Shown in pieces: positions 45,892 to 57,837 of a DNA stretch of 64,000 bases. Numbering within the stretch: position 1 is the first letter of the stretch; the number at the start of each line of letters is the position of its first letter. Below the pieces are notes generated by a model, which searched no databases, was not told where the DNA came from, and was given only the letters and a program-made list of their open reading frames with translations. Origin of the DNA: Dioszegia crocea (taxonomy: Eukaryota; Basidiomycota; Tremellomycetes; Tremellales; Bulleribasidiaceae). The stretch lies in the NCBI GenBank assembly GCA_001600615.1, contig BCKK01000010.1:509392-573391 (forward strand). Direction: 5' to 3'. The position numbers were made by a program, and so were the translations under genes.

Positions 45892-47885
45892 CTATACTAG
45901 CGAATCGACCTCGTCTCGACCTTGTACCGAACCCGCCTTTGAAGACCTTGCGAATCGCTTCCACCTCTCCCCACTCCCTCCGCTCTTTCTTATATCTAGC
46001 GGCGCAACACCCCTCGCTCTCGGCGCTATCGCATCACTCGCTGTACTGCTCGCTCGGCTCACTCCCTCCGCACCGAGCAAAGCAGCTTCGATATCCAGCC
46101 GAGCAGACGAGGCGAGACTGCACCCATCCCCCTCATCCTCTTCCCTAATCACCAAGCCACCACCTGCCCGACCGAAAGTGTTAGACGAAATACCCGGATT
46201 CCTTCCGGTACTGGAGCGGGAGAGGGCTGAGCGGTGCGTGGAAGACCGAGAAAGGTAGACGGGGAGAATTGGGCGCGTGAACTTGTCTGCATCGGGAAGA
46301 GGGGCAGTCTTGGGTCCAGAGATCGCGGCAAGGAGGGACGATCGGAGATTTGTTGCCCAGGTAGAGGATTGGGGTGCTTCCTCCACCTCGTGCTCGCCTA
46401 GACTCATATCGGTCTCGTTCGAGGTGGATCTATCCCACTTGTTGGTAGATTTGACGGATTGTGTACGGGAGACGGCGGTTGATCCGGAAGAGCGGGAGAG
46501 ATTATCGGTGCTACCGTTATTGGACCGATTTGTGAATGGGGAAGGAAGGGAGCCGATAGCCGAGGGAAGGGAGTTGCTGCTTTTGTTACGCATCCATCCA
46601 GCTCCAAGGTTACTCAGGCCACCTATACCGTCAGTAGGTCACTTGCTCCTAAAGGGAATATTAACTCACGTTCATTAGCCCATGATCTCGGAGCAGGGAC
46701 GGTCCTTGACCTATCCCCGTATGCCCCAATAGCCTCATCCCCAAAATCGCTCTGCGCCCGATTTCGCACCTCCAACCTACCCGTACCAAACTGGTCCTCC
46801 GCCCTGGGACTTCCCATGCCCATACCCATCATCACCATCCCGTCATCAGATGGCATTGTTGCTGCTGGCATTCTTGGCAAACCCTCATCACCCAAATCAA
46901 CATCCACCATACCATCCCCATTTCCTAAACCCATTCCGGAATGCAAGAAGGGTGCTCTGCCCATTTCTTCAGCAAGGAGCGAGCTACGCTTCTCCATCGC
47001 GTCATCGGTATAGCTGTTGGTCGACTCGGTACCGTAACTCCCTCGACGATTTTCAAAGTTCCGGACTATATCGCTAAGGTCGTCTGACTCGAGGTCACGC
47101 GTTGACCGTCGTCCGCCTACACCGCAGCACCCTGCACCGAAAAGCGAGCGGGATCCGTCTTTGCCTCTCCATCGAAGAAGCCAGGAAAGGGCAGTGGCGA
47201 TTACGCCGAAGAGGATGAGGGCGGAGAAGACCATGAGGAGGATGAAAGCGGGGGAGTGGATGAAGTTGTGAGAACCTGCAGCGGCGTCTACGCTGGCGGA
47301 AGGGGAAGCGGACGCGGAGGGGTCGGCAGCGAGGATTGGGGAGGCCAGAGCGGAAGCTGAAGCTGGTGAAGAGGCAGAGGGGTCTACGCTGGTGGAGACT
47401 GTGTTTGAGGGACGGGCTGACGCGGCCGAAGGGGATGCGGCCGTGGCAGGTGTGGTAGGTGTAGTAGCAGAGGCGGAAGGGGAGTTGGGAGTGACGGCGC
47501 TGGCGGCTGTTGGGCTAGCAATCGGGGATGCGATCTGTTGCTGGATCGACTGCATCACATTCGGGTCCAGCCCTTTCTGATCCGGCGTATTCACCCCCAT
47601 CCCCATCGCCGAACTCGCCGGCATCACTCCTGACCCTCGATCACTCCCACTGCTCTCTCCCGACTTACTACCGACCGGCAGCAACACCGCCTGTCCGCCA
47701 TCGGCAAATGCGATCGGTCCGTTACTCTGCGGTGGGGTGGCTTGGCCGGCAGCAATGGCAGCTTGGGCAGCGGCGGATTGGAGGAACGAGTCGGGTGGGT
47801 TCATGACGATACGCCGGGTATGGTCGTTCCCAAGAGAAGGATCGGGAGACATGGCGGCTGCTGAAGGATTATAAGGGATTGACAT
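45892..47885 (-). CDS. Ser/Ala/Pro-rich single-span membrane protein, unknown
   Basis: Two exons (46670-47885 and 45892-46622, 47-nt intron) give 648 aa. Residues 1-205 are low-complexity and rich in Ser, Ala, Thr and Pro (SPSASATTPTTPATAASPSA and similar). One membrane span (FILLMVFSALILFGVIATALSWLL) follows at about 215-238, with a basic stop-transfer (RWRGKDGSR) and a Cys pair (GAGCCGVGG) that could be palmitoylated. The cytosolic half has Ser/Arg-rich segments. The layout resembles wall-stress or mucin-like sensors, but no signal peptide is seen at the N-terminus, so topology is uncertain. I do not recognise the family. Confidence 0.72.
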
Positions 47886-48491
47886 GGGGTCTGTGGGAGA
47901 GGGGGGAAGAATGGGGAACTCGCGCCTGGCGAGAGGGATTGTAGGGTGAGATCTCAGGATGCAATCAATGCTTCTTGTTGTGTGAGATATGGATGTAGGT
48001 GGATTGTGACCTGCACAATTGACTGGAGAGGGCGGTTGGCCAAGTGTGGGGGTTGAATGAGTGTAAAGTACCGACCGGCGGTGAAGCGTATGAAGGGAGT
48101 CTGAGAAGGTTGGGGAAAGGAGAAATACCAGTGGGTAAATGCGGGCATCAGCCTATATCATCCGATCAAATCTTGGCGTGCATGGTGGTAGCAGAGCAGA
48201 AATTGAGTGGAGGGTTAGTGTCTCGGACGGAAGATCGGAAGACTAGTCAGAGTCACAAGTGTCTCAAGCTGTTGACCATTCTTCTCCTCTGATGTAAGCA
48301 AGTCTCACTCAACAGACGTGCTCCTGCGAATGGGAAGTATATGGATGGAAGATGATCTGCTGCTGAGCATGTGGCTGATTCTACGTGTCTCCCATCGACG
48401 CGAACGCGCAGACAACACGCAATACGATGGCGGGACATTAAGATCATTGGGCACTTCGTGCATTTGGCTTCTTCCACCTGGGTCCACCTCT
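47886..48491. other. 606-bp intergenic region
   Basis: Upstream of the membrane protein and downstream of the Hva1-type gene. No supported frame. Confidence 0.4.
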
Positions 48492-48826
48492 TTACTCATC
48501 GCTCTCTACCTCGTTCAACTCATGAGCGCGCTTGACGACATTATTCTGCTCCATCAGCCACATTTGACAAGGTATGAGGAGCAGACTTACTCCGCTACGC
48601 TCAATGACGACCGCCGGGTCCTCCTCCGTCCCCTTCTTCTTGATCTCATTGCCTTTCTTAGATGTCACTGTTGCCTCCCCAGCGACAATGTCCGCCACCG
48701 TTCCAGCTGAGATGATCAGCCTCTGTCTCTTGACTACCCGGTGCTGGACGATGAGGTGGACTTACATGGCTTCCCACTTCCCCAGTTCCACGATACTTCA
48801 TCTCCTTTCTTGAGCTCTTCCGACAT
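48492..48826 (-). CDS. Hva1/TUDOR-domain small protein (DUF2945 type)
   Basis: Three exons (48766-48826, 48591-48706, 48492-48545) give 76 aa. The sequence LKKGDEVSWNWGSGKPSGTVADIV, then EATVTSKKGNEIKKKGTEEDPAVVIERSG and NVVKRAHEL, is the full short SH3/TUDOR-like unit of the hypervirulence-associated (Hva1) family, which is common in fungi and bacteria. Molecular function is not established. The name comes from a Cryptococcus mutant phenotype; it is not a toxin. Cytosolic, no signal. Confidence 0.85.
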
Positions 48827-49134
48827 TGCGATGGACGTGGGTGGATATGTGTTTACAGGGTGAAAGGGCACAGAGTAGGAACTTCAGATGAGCGATGCAC
48901 TGCTCGCTCGATTCCACTGCACTTGATCGCAGAGATTGGTGGACCTCAGGATGGGCGTATGATGTCATATTCAGTTTGACCGCGGTTGATTTCGCGAAAC
49001 CTGCCGTCAGGCACGGGATGTTTCAGATAGGGTCCTGATAAGATAGATGACGTGGCTTTCCCCTTCCTCACCGCGCACCTGAGCCTACCAATTGATCCAA
49101 CACACTAATCAATCTCAATGTCAACACATACAAC
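48827..49134. promoter_or_regulatory. divergent region, Hva1-type gene / MYND gene
   Basis: 308 bases between start codons. A TGACGTGG element (CRE/G-box-like) lies near 49049-49056. Nothing else recognised. Confidence 0.3.
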
Positions 49135-49777
49135 ATGCCCACCCCCTCCATCGTCACACATATCAACGCATTCACGCCGGCGACATCAGCTGAGCGTCGA
49201 ACTGCTCTGAGGAAGCAAACACCACAGCGCCGCAACTGAACAACCGAGCGCTCGGACTCTCCCGGTCAGGCGACCACCGCGCAGCTGTCGAACTACACCT
49301 GCGGGCCCTGAAGATAAAAATTGCTGCATACAGCTTGAAATCCATACAAGCGGGAATAACACTCAACGCGCTCGGCGAGGAATATACGGCGCTGGACGAG
49401 TTGGATGAAGCGGAGGCGGTTTTGAAGATGGCTAGCGAGGCGAGAAATGTTCAGGGCCAGGAATTTGATGCTGCAGTGACGAGGGAGAACTTGGGGAGGG
49501 TATATGAGAAGAAGGGAGATTGGGCTGCTGCGAGGACTGTCAGGGCTGAGGGGAAGGAATTCGTAACCTGCTCCAACTACAATGTAAGTCCTAATGGCTT
49601 TCAGGGCTTGATGCACAGCTGACAAGTCAGTGCCCCGGGGAGACTTTCGAATACACCAAACTGAAGCGATGCTCCGCTTGCCAGGCCCCAGTATATTGCA
49701 CCGCTCAGTGTCAGAAGGCAGATTGGGGGGCAAGGCACAAGGTGTTATGTCAATCAAGAACGGCGGCGGCGGCTTAG
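49135..49777 (+). pseudogene. MYND zinc-finger protein with TPR-like helices; frame broken near 49205
   Basis: Frame 1 reads MPTPSIVTHINAFTPATSAERRTALR and then stops at CGCAACTGA. A different frame carries on with EANTTAPQLNNRALGLSRSG, TPR-like helices (AVELHLRALKIKIAAY, ALGEEYTALDELDEAEAVLKM, TRENLGRVYEKKGDWAAAR) and, after a 47-nt intron (49584-49630), a MYND finger: CSNYNCPGETF, then CSACQAPVYC, CQKADWGARHKVLC. Both halves look like one known basidiomycete MYND/TPR family. No GT..AG pair reconciles the frames well; the only candidate donor (GTCACA) is weak. It is either a frameshifted gene, a sequencing error, or non-canonical splicing. The zinc ligands are complete. Confidence 0.6.
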
Positions 49778-50666
49778 ATTCAGGTTTCACCTGTGTTGGG
49801 TACATCCGGTACAAAGTCACAGTGTAGTACAATCTCTATCCCATGGCTGTCATCTCCACAGGCTGCAGCGGAACTCATCGCTAATCTCTTAATCTAATCT
49901 GACATCCGGCCGCCGGAAGCACGAATGCAAAACCCCGCTTAAAGCCGCTAAATCTGATGCTTTTGATCTACTCTTCGGAAGCTTTGACATGCTACAACTA
50001 CAATACAAGCTCGACCGCCAGTTTTGGCAGCCAACCTACTCTCTTCACGCGTGTGCTTGCTGGAGCCACCCTCAATCCCACCAGCATCACAGACTCAGCG
50101 ATCAAGCATTCCAGCAACTTGGTAACTTACAGCTTGAGACAATTCCTGTCAACCGAGACAGTGAGACACCCGCGGCCCCGCTTTCGGCGATGCGGTTCCG
50201 CCCTCCACTCCCGCATCGAGCGGTACCTGCGATTGAAACCGCCTTATCGCCGGCGGTGATGAATGCGGTGTTCGCCAAGTGCACATGGCCAAATTTCCGC
50301 TTGCGGTATTTCCGCCACTCCGAGCGCAGATCCGTGACGTATCTCGGCGGCATTTCATCCCCTTTGGGACGCAAAACGTTTCGAAACTTGTTTCTCTGCG
50401 TCCTTTTGCTGGAGCGTCCAGCCTTTGATGACATCGTGGGCCTCGCCCCGCACCTCCCCCGCCCTTGCGTCGGGTGTTTCGCTGTGTTGCGAGGCTTGGG
50501 TCCCCGGAGACGGTTTGGTGGGTCGGGTCTGGGTGGGACCCTCAAATTTGCGTCCGCATACGAGCGTACGAGCATGTAAAAGGGGCCACACCATTTGACC
50601 ATCTCCTCTCATCTCCCCCCACTTTGGCCTGACCCCTCCCCCCTACTCCCCTACTCGCCTCTCACT
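49778..50666. promoter_or_regulatory. MFS transporter upstream region with pyrimidine-rich leader
   Basis: 889 bases. Several open frames on both strands (50102-50602 minus, 49989-50579 plus) overlap each other and look like GC-driven chance. The last 70 bases are almost pure C/T (CATCTCCTCTCATCTCCCCC and following) directly before CACTATGG, typical of a strong fungal leader. Confidence 0.45.
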
Positions 50667-52702
50667 ATGGCGTCTCGATTCGGCAGCAACAAGGAGAAGA
50701 CCTCCCTGCCTTCTCCTGATGAGCTCGCTCAGAACCCCGTCGTCGGCCCCGCGCCTGACCTTCAAACGACAGTGATCGATGACTCGTCCTCGGACCAAAC
50801 CAAAGTCGACTACAATGCAAGCGCCGCCATGGAAGGTCTCGAGCCTGCTTTCCTTGCCAAGGTGCACGTTCTGAACGATGCCATCAAGGAGATTGGTATG
50901 GGCAGGTACCAGTACGAACTATTCTTCACTGCCGGTAAGTAAATTTGTTTACCAGAAGCGGTGCCAAGCTAAAACGTAAGGTTTCGGTTGGTATGCCGAC
51001 AACATCTGGCTACAGGGTGTTTCTATCCTCCAACCAGCCATTGCCAGGGAGTTTGTCGACTCCCCTTACATTCGCCACACCACCACCGCTCTTTACGCTG
51101 GTCTCATCGTTGGTGCCTTCTTCTTTGGTGTGTCGTGCGATGTTGTCGGGTGAGTCAAGGATTCCATCTTTGCAGCCCCAGACGCGCATTCTAGGCTTTG
51201 AGGGGGTCATTTGGGAGAGAAATAGGGGAAATATGCCATTACTTGATTTTACCCCCTCCAGGAGATGACCTTCCCCCGGCCTTACCACTCCCTCTGGATC
51301 TGTCAAAGATCATCGCTAACGGCTACAGTCGTCGTCTCGCATACAACACTACCTTGATCGTCGGCGGTGTCTTCGGGTTAGTCGCCGGCGCGGCCCCAAA
51401 CTTTGTTGTCCTCTGTGTATTTATTGCTCTTATGGGTCTCGGAGTTGGTGGAAACCTTCCTGTGAGCTTTAGTCCTGGCATGCTTTCTATCTGCCCAAAG
51501 CTGACGATTCAGGTGGACGGAACCCTTTTCCTCGAATTCTTGCCTGGAGCGCAGCAATGGCTATTGACACTGCTGAGTGCTTGGTGGGCCATCGGCCAGG
51601 TCGTCGCCTCGCTTATTGCTGTAAGTCGACCAACCCATCCACGGAATCCGAGCTGACAAAAACAGTGGGCTTTCCTTGCCAAGTACAGCTGTGCGGAACC
51701 CATCAATGGCGCCAAGTGCAGCCGCGAGTCCAACATGGGCTGGCGATACACCTTCTTCACCTTAGGCGCACACATGATCTTCCTCTGGGCCGTCCGATTC
51801 TTCGTCTTCCCAGTCTACGAATCGCCCAAATTCCTCGCTTCCATCGGGAAGGACGAAGAGGCCGTCTTGGTCATTCACAAAATCGCCAAGCGAAACCGAA
51901 CTACCTCCACCCTGACTCTCGAACACCTAAAGGCCGCCGCTCGTCCTTACGTCCTTGCAGCTGGCGAAAACCCCGACAAGGTCGAGATTAAATTCAGCAC
52001 CATGGAATTGGTCAAACACTCCATCGACGACTTTAGGGGAAAACAAATCAAGGGCCTATTCATCAACAAGCGATTGGCCTGGTCGACTTCCCTCGTCATT
52101 ACGGTCTGGGCACTTATCGGTCTCGCCTACCCCTTATTCTTCGCTTTCCTCGGTACATACCTTACATCCAAGGTCGGTGCGACTGGCGGAAACCTCGACG
52201 CAACCTACGCGTCATACACCTACCAGGCGGTCTGCGGTATCCCGGGATCTTTCTTCGCGGCGGCACTCGTCGAGTGGGGTCGAGGAGGCAGGAAGTTCGC
52301 CCTCAGCTTCTGCACCATCGTCACTGCCATCTTCATGTTCGGCTTGACGCAGGCCAAGACGGAGCCGCAGATCAATGCACTTACGTGTATGGTCAGTTTC
52401 TGGGCCAATGCCATGTGTAAGTTCTCTCAAGTCAACGAAAGTCTTCCCTTGTTGACTGTTTAGACGGCGTGCTCTTCGGATACTCCCCCGAAGTCTTCCC
52501 CACCCCAAGCCGAGGCACAGGTGATGCCCTCGCAGCCACAGCCAACCGAATCACTGGTATCCTCGCGCCCATCATCGGTATCTACTCTGCCGCTGCCCAA
52601 ACGCCAGACGGACCAGTCTTCACCTCGGCCGCCATCCTCATCGTTGCTGGGATTGTCACCCTGGGATTCCCCATCGAGACGAGGGGACGGGCGGCATTGT
52701 AA
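50667..52702 (+). CDS. major facilitator superfamily transporter, SVOP/SV2-like
   Basis: Six exons (50667-50934, 50981-51149, 51329-51461, 51513-51620, 51666-52416, 52464-52702) give 555 aa. A 70-residue cytosolic N-tail is followed by about 12 membrane spans. Visible motifs: IGMGRYQYELFFTAGFGWYADNIW, the loop 2-3 signature FFGVSCDVVGRR, GVGGNLPVDGTLFLEFLPG, a long central loop (about residues 255-320, YESPKFLASIGKDEEAVLVIHKIAKRN), and GYSPEVFPTPSRGTGDALAATANR. The SPKFL and PEVFPTPSRGTG motifs are those of the SVOP-like/organic-solute branch, not of fungal hexose carriers proper. Substrate cannot be read; plasma membrane is likely. Intron 2 (179 nt) is long for this window. Confidence 0.88.
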
Positions 52703-53232
52703 ATTATGGGTAGTAGAAGATAAGGGGGGAAAATCGTGCAAAGAAATCTGGGAAAACTATGTAGCACTAAAATGCATGGGATTTGCATCAATGAATCTTG
52801 GTGCCTTGAGGAGCAATCAAGGCACAGGAGTCATGTCAGTCTCGAGTGGCCTGAGCGAGACCATATGACCCTATATGACCGCGGCCCATCTGCCACTCCA
52901 GATCCCGAATTGTAAGCCGCCGCGAGCCGAGTGCCGAGTGCCGATGCCCGAAGCCTCTTTCTTAGGTGAGACTGCCAACTGAGACCACCTTGTCTCTACC
53001 TTTCTTCAGCTCTCCTTTGTGCAGTCCGGAAGTGTCAACAGATCTGCTCTGGCGTCATCTCCCTCCTCCCGAAGATCTGCAAAACCAGCCACCTGAAAAT
53101 CTCGCCTGATCATCACCCGGCAACCGAATCCCCGTCAGCCATCTATCACTTGCATCTCGCAACTCCTCCTTCGGCCACCTCCTTCTCGAATCTGTCAGCC
53201 CATCTACTGCTCCGCCCCTATATCTACGCAGT
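52703..53232. other. intergenic between MFS transporter and EFR3
   Basis: 530 bases, co-directional. No supported frame. Confidence 0.4.
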
Positions 53233-56200
53233 ATGGTTGGCTGCTTTCCCTGCGGAGGCTCGCACACCCAAGTCAACCTAGACCATTGCTACCCTCCATC
53301 TAAACAGCTCGCGGCCGCCGGACCGGATTACAAACCCCTCAACGAGGATCTATCTAAATTGATTGCTTCGTTGAGTGGCAAGCCGAGCCAATTGACGAAG
53401 ACCGGCGAGGAGCTAGAGGCTAGGGTGAACAAAGAGGCCAGGGGCAGTTCAGGAGGATATGCCAAATTCAGAGCGTAAGCCTTGAGCTTGGACTACAGCT
53501 AATGGACTAGCTCATTGCTCATCTCCCTCTCTATCCTCAAATCTCTCATAAAAGAGTGCGCACCCGATCTCCCTCTCTTCTCTCGCTCAGCTCTGCGCAT
53601 CATTGTCACTGCCCTTGATGTCAAGGTGTATCAAAAGGGCGGGGCAGATGTCGAAGTTGTCAGCAGGGCAGCGAGCTGCTTTACTGCTTTTGCGACCTAT
53701 ACCGATGGCAGTCCCATAGGCTCTGACGCTACGATCACGAAGGACTACCTGTCGGCTCTGTCCAAGTTTGGTAGAATGGCGGTAGAGAGTGATCAGGGTG
53801 CGGTGGCAGTGACTGAGAAGCCGGTCCTTGGGGAGGGCAGGACGAAAATCATCGGTCTTGCCTCGCTCATTTCAGCGGCGGGATCTGACGCTCTAGTCTC
53901 GTCGGAGAAGGTCTTCTCTCAGCAGGTCGACATCATCATCCCGGTCCTCCTTTCCAACCTCTTCGAATCATCTCTGGACGACCTGAAGCTCGAAGCTGAG
54001 CGTCTTCAGAACGACACCACATCCTCCCCCTTCTTTTCCGAGTTCTCCGCCCGCCGAGCGGTCAACGACCGTCGGGCCCCATCACTACGTGGGAAGGCAA
54101 CAGGCGAGAAAGGCTCCAGCGCGGACATTCCCTCTGCAACTCTACGGTGCCTCAAGGCCCTCATGGCGCAATGTCAGTGGAATCAGGCGTCGACAGTGCT
54201 TGAAGCTGTCTTTGCCTACCTCGACAAACGGAGATGGTCAGATGTCGAGCGGTGCTGCTTCCTCATTGAACTACTCGCCAAGTTCACTTCAGACCAGTAT
54301 CGCTACATCGTCCCAACACGACTTGTAGAAGTGCTGGCCGATATCCCCGATTCCGCACCTACCCCTAAACAAAGCACCGTGCTCGCGATGCTTACCACTA
54401 TCCTCAACTCGCCTTCCCCACTCGTCGGATTGGGCGTATCCGACATTGTCGATAATCTACTCTCCATCATCATCCGCCGTATACACATCAACGACCGCGA
54501 TTCCCTCCTCCCTCCCCTTGTACAATGCGTAGCATCCCTCGGCGCACATATCCACTACGCCGACCAAGTAAATGTCATCATTGAGGAGATCTCTCTGCGC
54601 CTCGCAGAGATTTCTCCCGTCGACAAGAACCGGTCTGAGATCCTACGCGTGCTCGTACATTGCATGACTGGCGTCTTGAGAGTCGTACACGCAGCGGACG
54701 ACCGAGAAACGGCCCGAAACCCACCAGTCATACCCGTCTCGGCGGACAAGGGCAAAGGTCCCCAGATCGATACTCCCATCGAACCTATTCCGCAGCGACC
54801 AACATCCTCTAGGCGTAATCCGGTCGCTCTGCAGGTCTGGCAGGAGACGCTCACGCTACTTTGCGAGTCGAGCTATGCTGTGCGGTCAGTGTATGCTCGG
54901 GCGTTGCTGCTGTTCCTGGAGCGGGAGATGCCGAGGGAGGGGTCGGGGGTGAAAGCCGGAGATGATGCCGTGGCGAGCTTCTGTAATGCCCTGCATGCGG
55001 CATTGTATACGCTGGCAATGTCGGCGTGTCTGGGTACTGGCTCTCCGGCAGATGAGAGCCCGACCGAATCAATCAGTGGATCCCCTGTACGAACCACCAA
55101 CCCGCGCCTGCCCGAAACAGACGGTGAGAACCCAACTAAGGGTGTATCGTTCAACCTTGTCGAACCTACCCCGTCCGATACACCCCAGTCAACCCACACT
55201 CCACCTAATGGTCAACGTACCCCACCCCGAAAACGTCGTCAATCCCGACGTGTCTCCCTCCCTCTCAACCGACTCAACTCATCCAACTTCATCCCGCTCG
55301 CATCATTTGACAACGTCGCTACTCCACTTGACTTTGCGTACATTGTCAAAATCCTCGACACGCTACGCAGTATCATTCCGGTTACTGCGCTGATGACGGG
55401 CGGCCCGATGCTATTCGCTCTAGACGCAGCGGCTGGAACGGAGCTTGTCAGGAGATCGGGCGACGGCCGGTCAGGTGCCTGGGTACTCGAGAGGAAGAGG
55501 GGCATAAGAGAGACTGTGGGATTAGTATGGAGAGGCGTGGGGAAGAAGTGGAATGTGGGCATGGTGGATGATCTAGCAACCAAGGTGAGTCAGGTAGCTG
55601 ATCTACTTGGGGGAGGCTGACAGATTGCAGTGCGTCGCAGGCCTTCCGGAACCATTCGTCATTCCAAATCTGTATACTCCGGACGAGTCGGATATTCTAC
55701 CACCCCCGGATGAGCCGCTGTCATTCACCCAGAATATGATCGAGGGTGAATCCTCGTCTGCATCTAAGCCGTTGCTTGATTCGGAAATCATCATCTCTGC
55801 CCTAGCATCCTCCAACGAAGTCCAAAGGGCTACAAACCTGGGAGCAGGAGATATAGTCAGGCGCTTAGGAGCTGCATGGAGCGTAGAGACCGCTTTAAGG
55901 GACTGTAAGTAAAATTTCCACTGAAACATACCCCGACAGAGCTGATTGATGCCTCAGCTATCGGCCACGCCAATAACGTCGACCTCCCCTCTGATGCCCA
56001 TTTCAACAACATAAACCCCCTCATGACCAATACAAACCCCTCATATCGCTCATTCTCAAAAACGCAGGCATCGCCAACTCGAGCAGTGGGCGTGGCGGAT
56101 CTACGAGAAGCTTTAAATCAAGGTCAGGGCCCAGCGGTTGGACCAAGTCGAGGTTCGAGCATTGTCTCCACGGTGGGCACGGGCGGTCGAAGCTTCTCGG

Positions 56201-56373
56201 GTGATGGCGCTTCGGGATTGGGTATGAATGGGCATGGGTATGCGAATGGGATGTTGGGCAATGGGCGGAAAGAGGATGTGAGGGAGGTCTTGAAGGATAT
56301 CTTTAGGGAGAAGAAGAGGAATGGGGCTGGGAAGGATGCGCAGGGGCAGTTGAGTACAGCGGTGAAGGCTTGA
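53233..56373 (+). CDS. EFR3: plasma-membrane scaffold of the PI4-kinase complex, Efr3
   Basis: Four exons (53233-53474, 53511-55584, 55631-55904, 55958-56373) give 1,001 aa. The N-terminus MVGCFPCGG has cysteines suited to palmitoylation, followed by VNLDHCYPPSKQLAAAGPDYKPLNEDLSKLIAS, the family opening. Residues to about 520 are HEAT-like helices (LLISLSILKSLIKECAPDL, VVSRAASCFTAFATYTDG, TLRCLKALMAQCQW, RCCFLIELLAKFT). The second half has Ser/Pro-rich loops and a basic patch (PPRKRRQSRRVS) and ends in a Gly-rich tail. Efr3 anchors Stt4/PI4KIII-alpha at the plasma membrane to make PI4P. The start is fixed by the conserved first exon. Intron 1 is 36 nt. Confidence 0.9.
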
Positions 56374-56896
56374 ACTTGGCGTCTGTCCATCCAGGTCAGG
56401 TGATGATGGTGGCGAACGACCTGACTTTGACAATCGGAGGTGTATTGAGGCATATGAGCATATAGCATCGGGGACTTGCGAACATGTTGTGGTAGGGTAG
56501 TATAATCTTCTAGCGGTATGCATCAAGTAATTGGCCGCAACTGCGATCCCTCAGAAGGATAGAAGCTTGGACAAACCTGAAACACGCTCAAACCAGGCAC
56601 GGTTCCGTCAAAAAGGCTCACCCTAGATAAGCTCGGTTTCAGGTCCCGTAAATGGCGCGTTGTCGAGAGGGATTCTGCAAGGCGTCCTTTATCCAATCAC
56701 AAGCCAGTAGCGATGGTAGTTGATGGGACAGGGATACTGTCGAGGGGGGTCTAGGACATATATATAAGGAGAGCTGACCCCCCCGAGTCATGTTGCAAAC
56801 TACTCATTCCTCTTCTACAATTCCCCAGTCCCTTCGCACTTCCAATCAAGAACTCCTACACCGGCTTTCATCATTACTCAACACATTCTAGCTACG
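56374..56896. promoter_or_regulatory. CTR copper transporter promoter region
   Basis: 523 bases. A canonical TATA box (ATATATATAAGG) spans about 56758-56769, some 130 bases before the start codon, rare among the promoters in this window. I could not identify a copper-responsive element with confidence. Confidence 0.5.
56758..56769 (+). promoter_or_regulatory. TATA box upstream of the copper transporter
   Basis: The sequence ATATATATAAGG lies about 130 bases before the ATG at 56897. A strong TATA box fits a gene that is switched by stress or metal status rather than constitutive; this is inference. Confidence 0.5.
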
Positions 56897-57837
56897 ATGG
56901 ATCACGGCGGTATGGATATGGGCGGTGGGGCTGGCGGTGCTGCGTGCAAGAGTGAGTCTACCGTACTGCCCACGTGCTGTAGACGGCGGAGTGGAGTCAC
57001 ATCCTTGATCCGGTCCCTTTTGTCTCTCCTCTCTCACCTACTCATTCTGCTGTTGAGCTGACCCTCTTTTTCATCTCTCCAATGCTCAATCAAAGACTTG
57101 AGCTGACCTAGCAGTCAGCATGTTGTGGAACTGGAACACGGTTGACTCCTGCTTCCTCGCCGACACGTGGCATGTCCGCTCAAACGGCATGTTCGCTGGA
57201 AGTGTCATCGGTGTCTTCTTACTCTGCATGATGATTGAAGGTATTCGGAGGTTGGGCAGGGAGTACGACCGCAAGATCACAACCCAGGCCAAGGTCAGTC
57301 TCTTCCTCCCTACCTCCCGGACTCCTTGCTGATATTTCAGTTGCGGGCTGGTATCACCCCAACCAACAGCATTGAGTCGCCCACTAAAGATATCCTGCCT
57401 CCTCCTGCTTGTGACTTTGTGTAAGTTCACAGCCGTCCTCGTCATGCCCTCCTTGAAGGTCCCTCCCCACGACTATTTGATGCCTTCGCACCGAGAGCTT
57501 AGGCTGACACATCAGCTTCACCCCTTCATGGGCCCAGCACGCGCTCCGGAGCTTCGTCTACGGCTCCCAGTTCAGTGCGGCCTTCATCGTGTGAGTTCAA
57601 GCATCCCCAAACTCAGCCTCTTCACCCTCAGGATCTTGGCTGACCCTTTTAGCATGTTGCTCGGGATGTACTTCAACGGGTAAGTCTTCGTCAGTGTCCA
57701 GTCAGCCCAGTCAGCTGATCCATCTAAGTTACATCCTCATCTTTGGTATCTTCCTCGGTCAGACTGCAGGCTTTATGGCGTTTGGGAGGGACACGGTGAT
57801 GGTGCACAACGACGCCAATTCGGGGAATTGCTGTTGA
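56897..57837 (+). CDS. high-affinity copper transporter, CTR family
   Basis: Six exons (56897-56951, 57115-57293, 57341-57420, 57516-57590, 57653-57679, 57729-57837) give 174 aa. The Met/His/Gly N-terminus (MDHGGMDMGGG) is a short copper-binding stretch. CKISMLWNWNTVDSCFLADTWHV leads into span 1 (MFAGSVIGVFLLCMMIEGIRR). Span 2 has the selectivity pair M-x3-M in VMLLGMYFNGYI and span 3 the GIFLGQTAGFMAF packing motif. The protein ends GNCC, a terminal Cys pair that binds Cu(I) in the family. It forms a trimeric Cu(I) channel in the plasma or vacuolar membrane. Exon 5 is only 27 nt. Confidence 0.93.

Noticed and set aside
50102..50602. 166-codon minus and 196-codon plus frames upstream of the MFS gene
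   Set aside because: They overlap each other on opposite strands, are Arg-rich as expected from GC-rich non-coding DNA, and no domain is visible.
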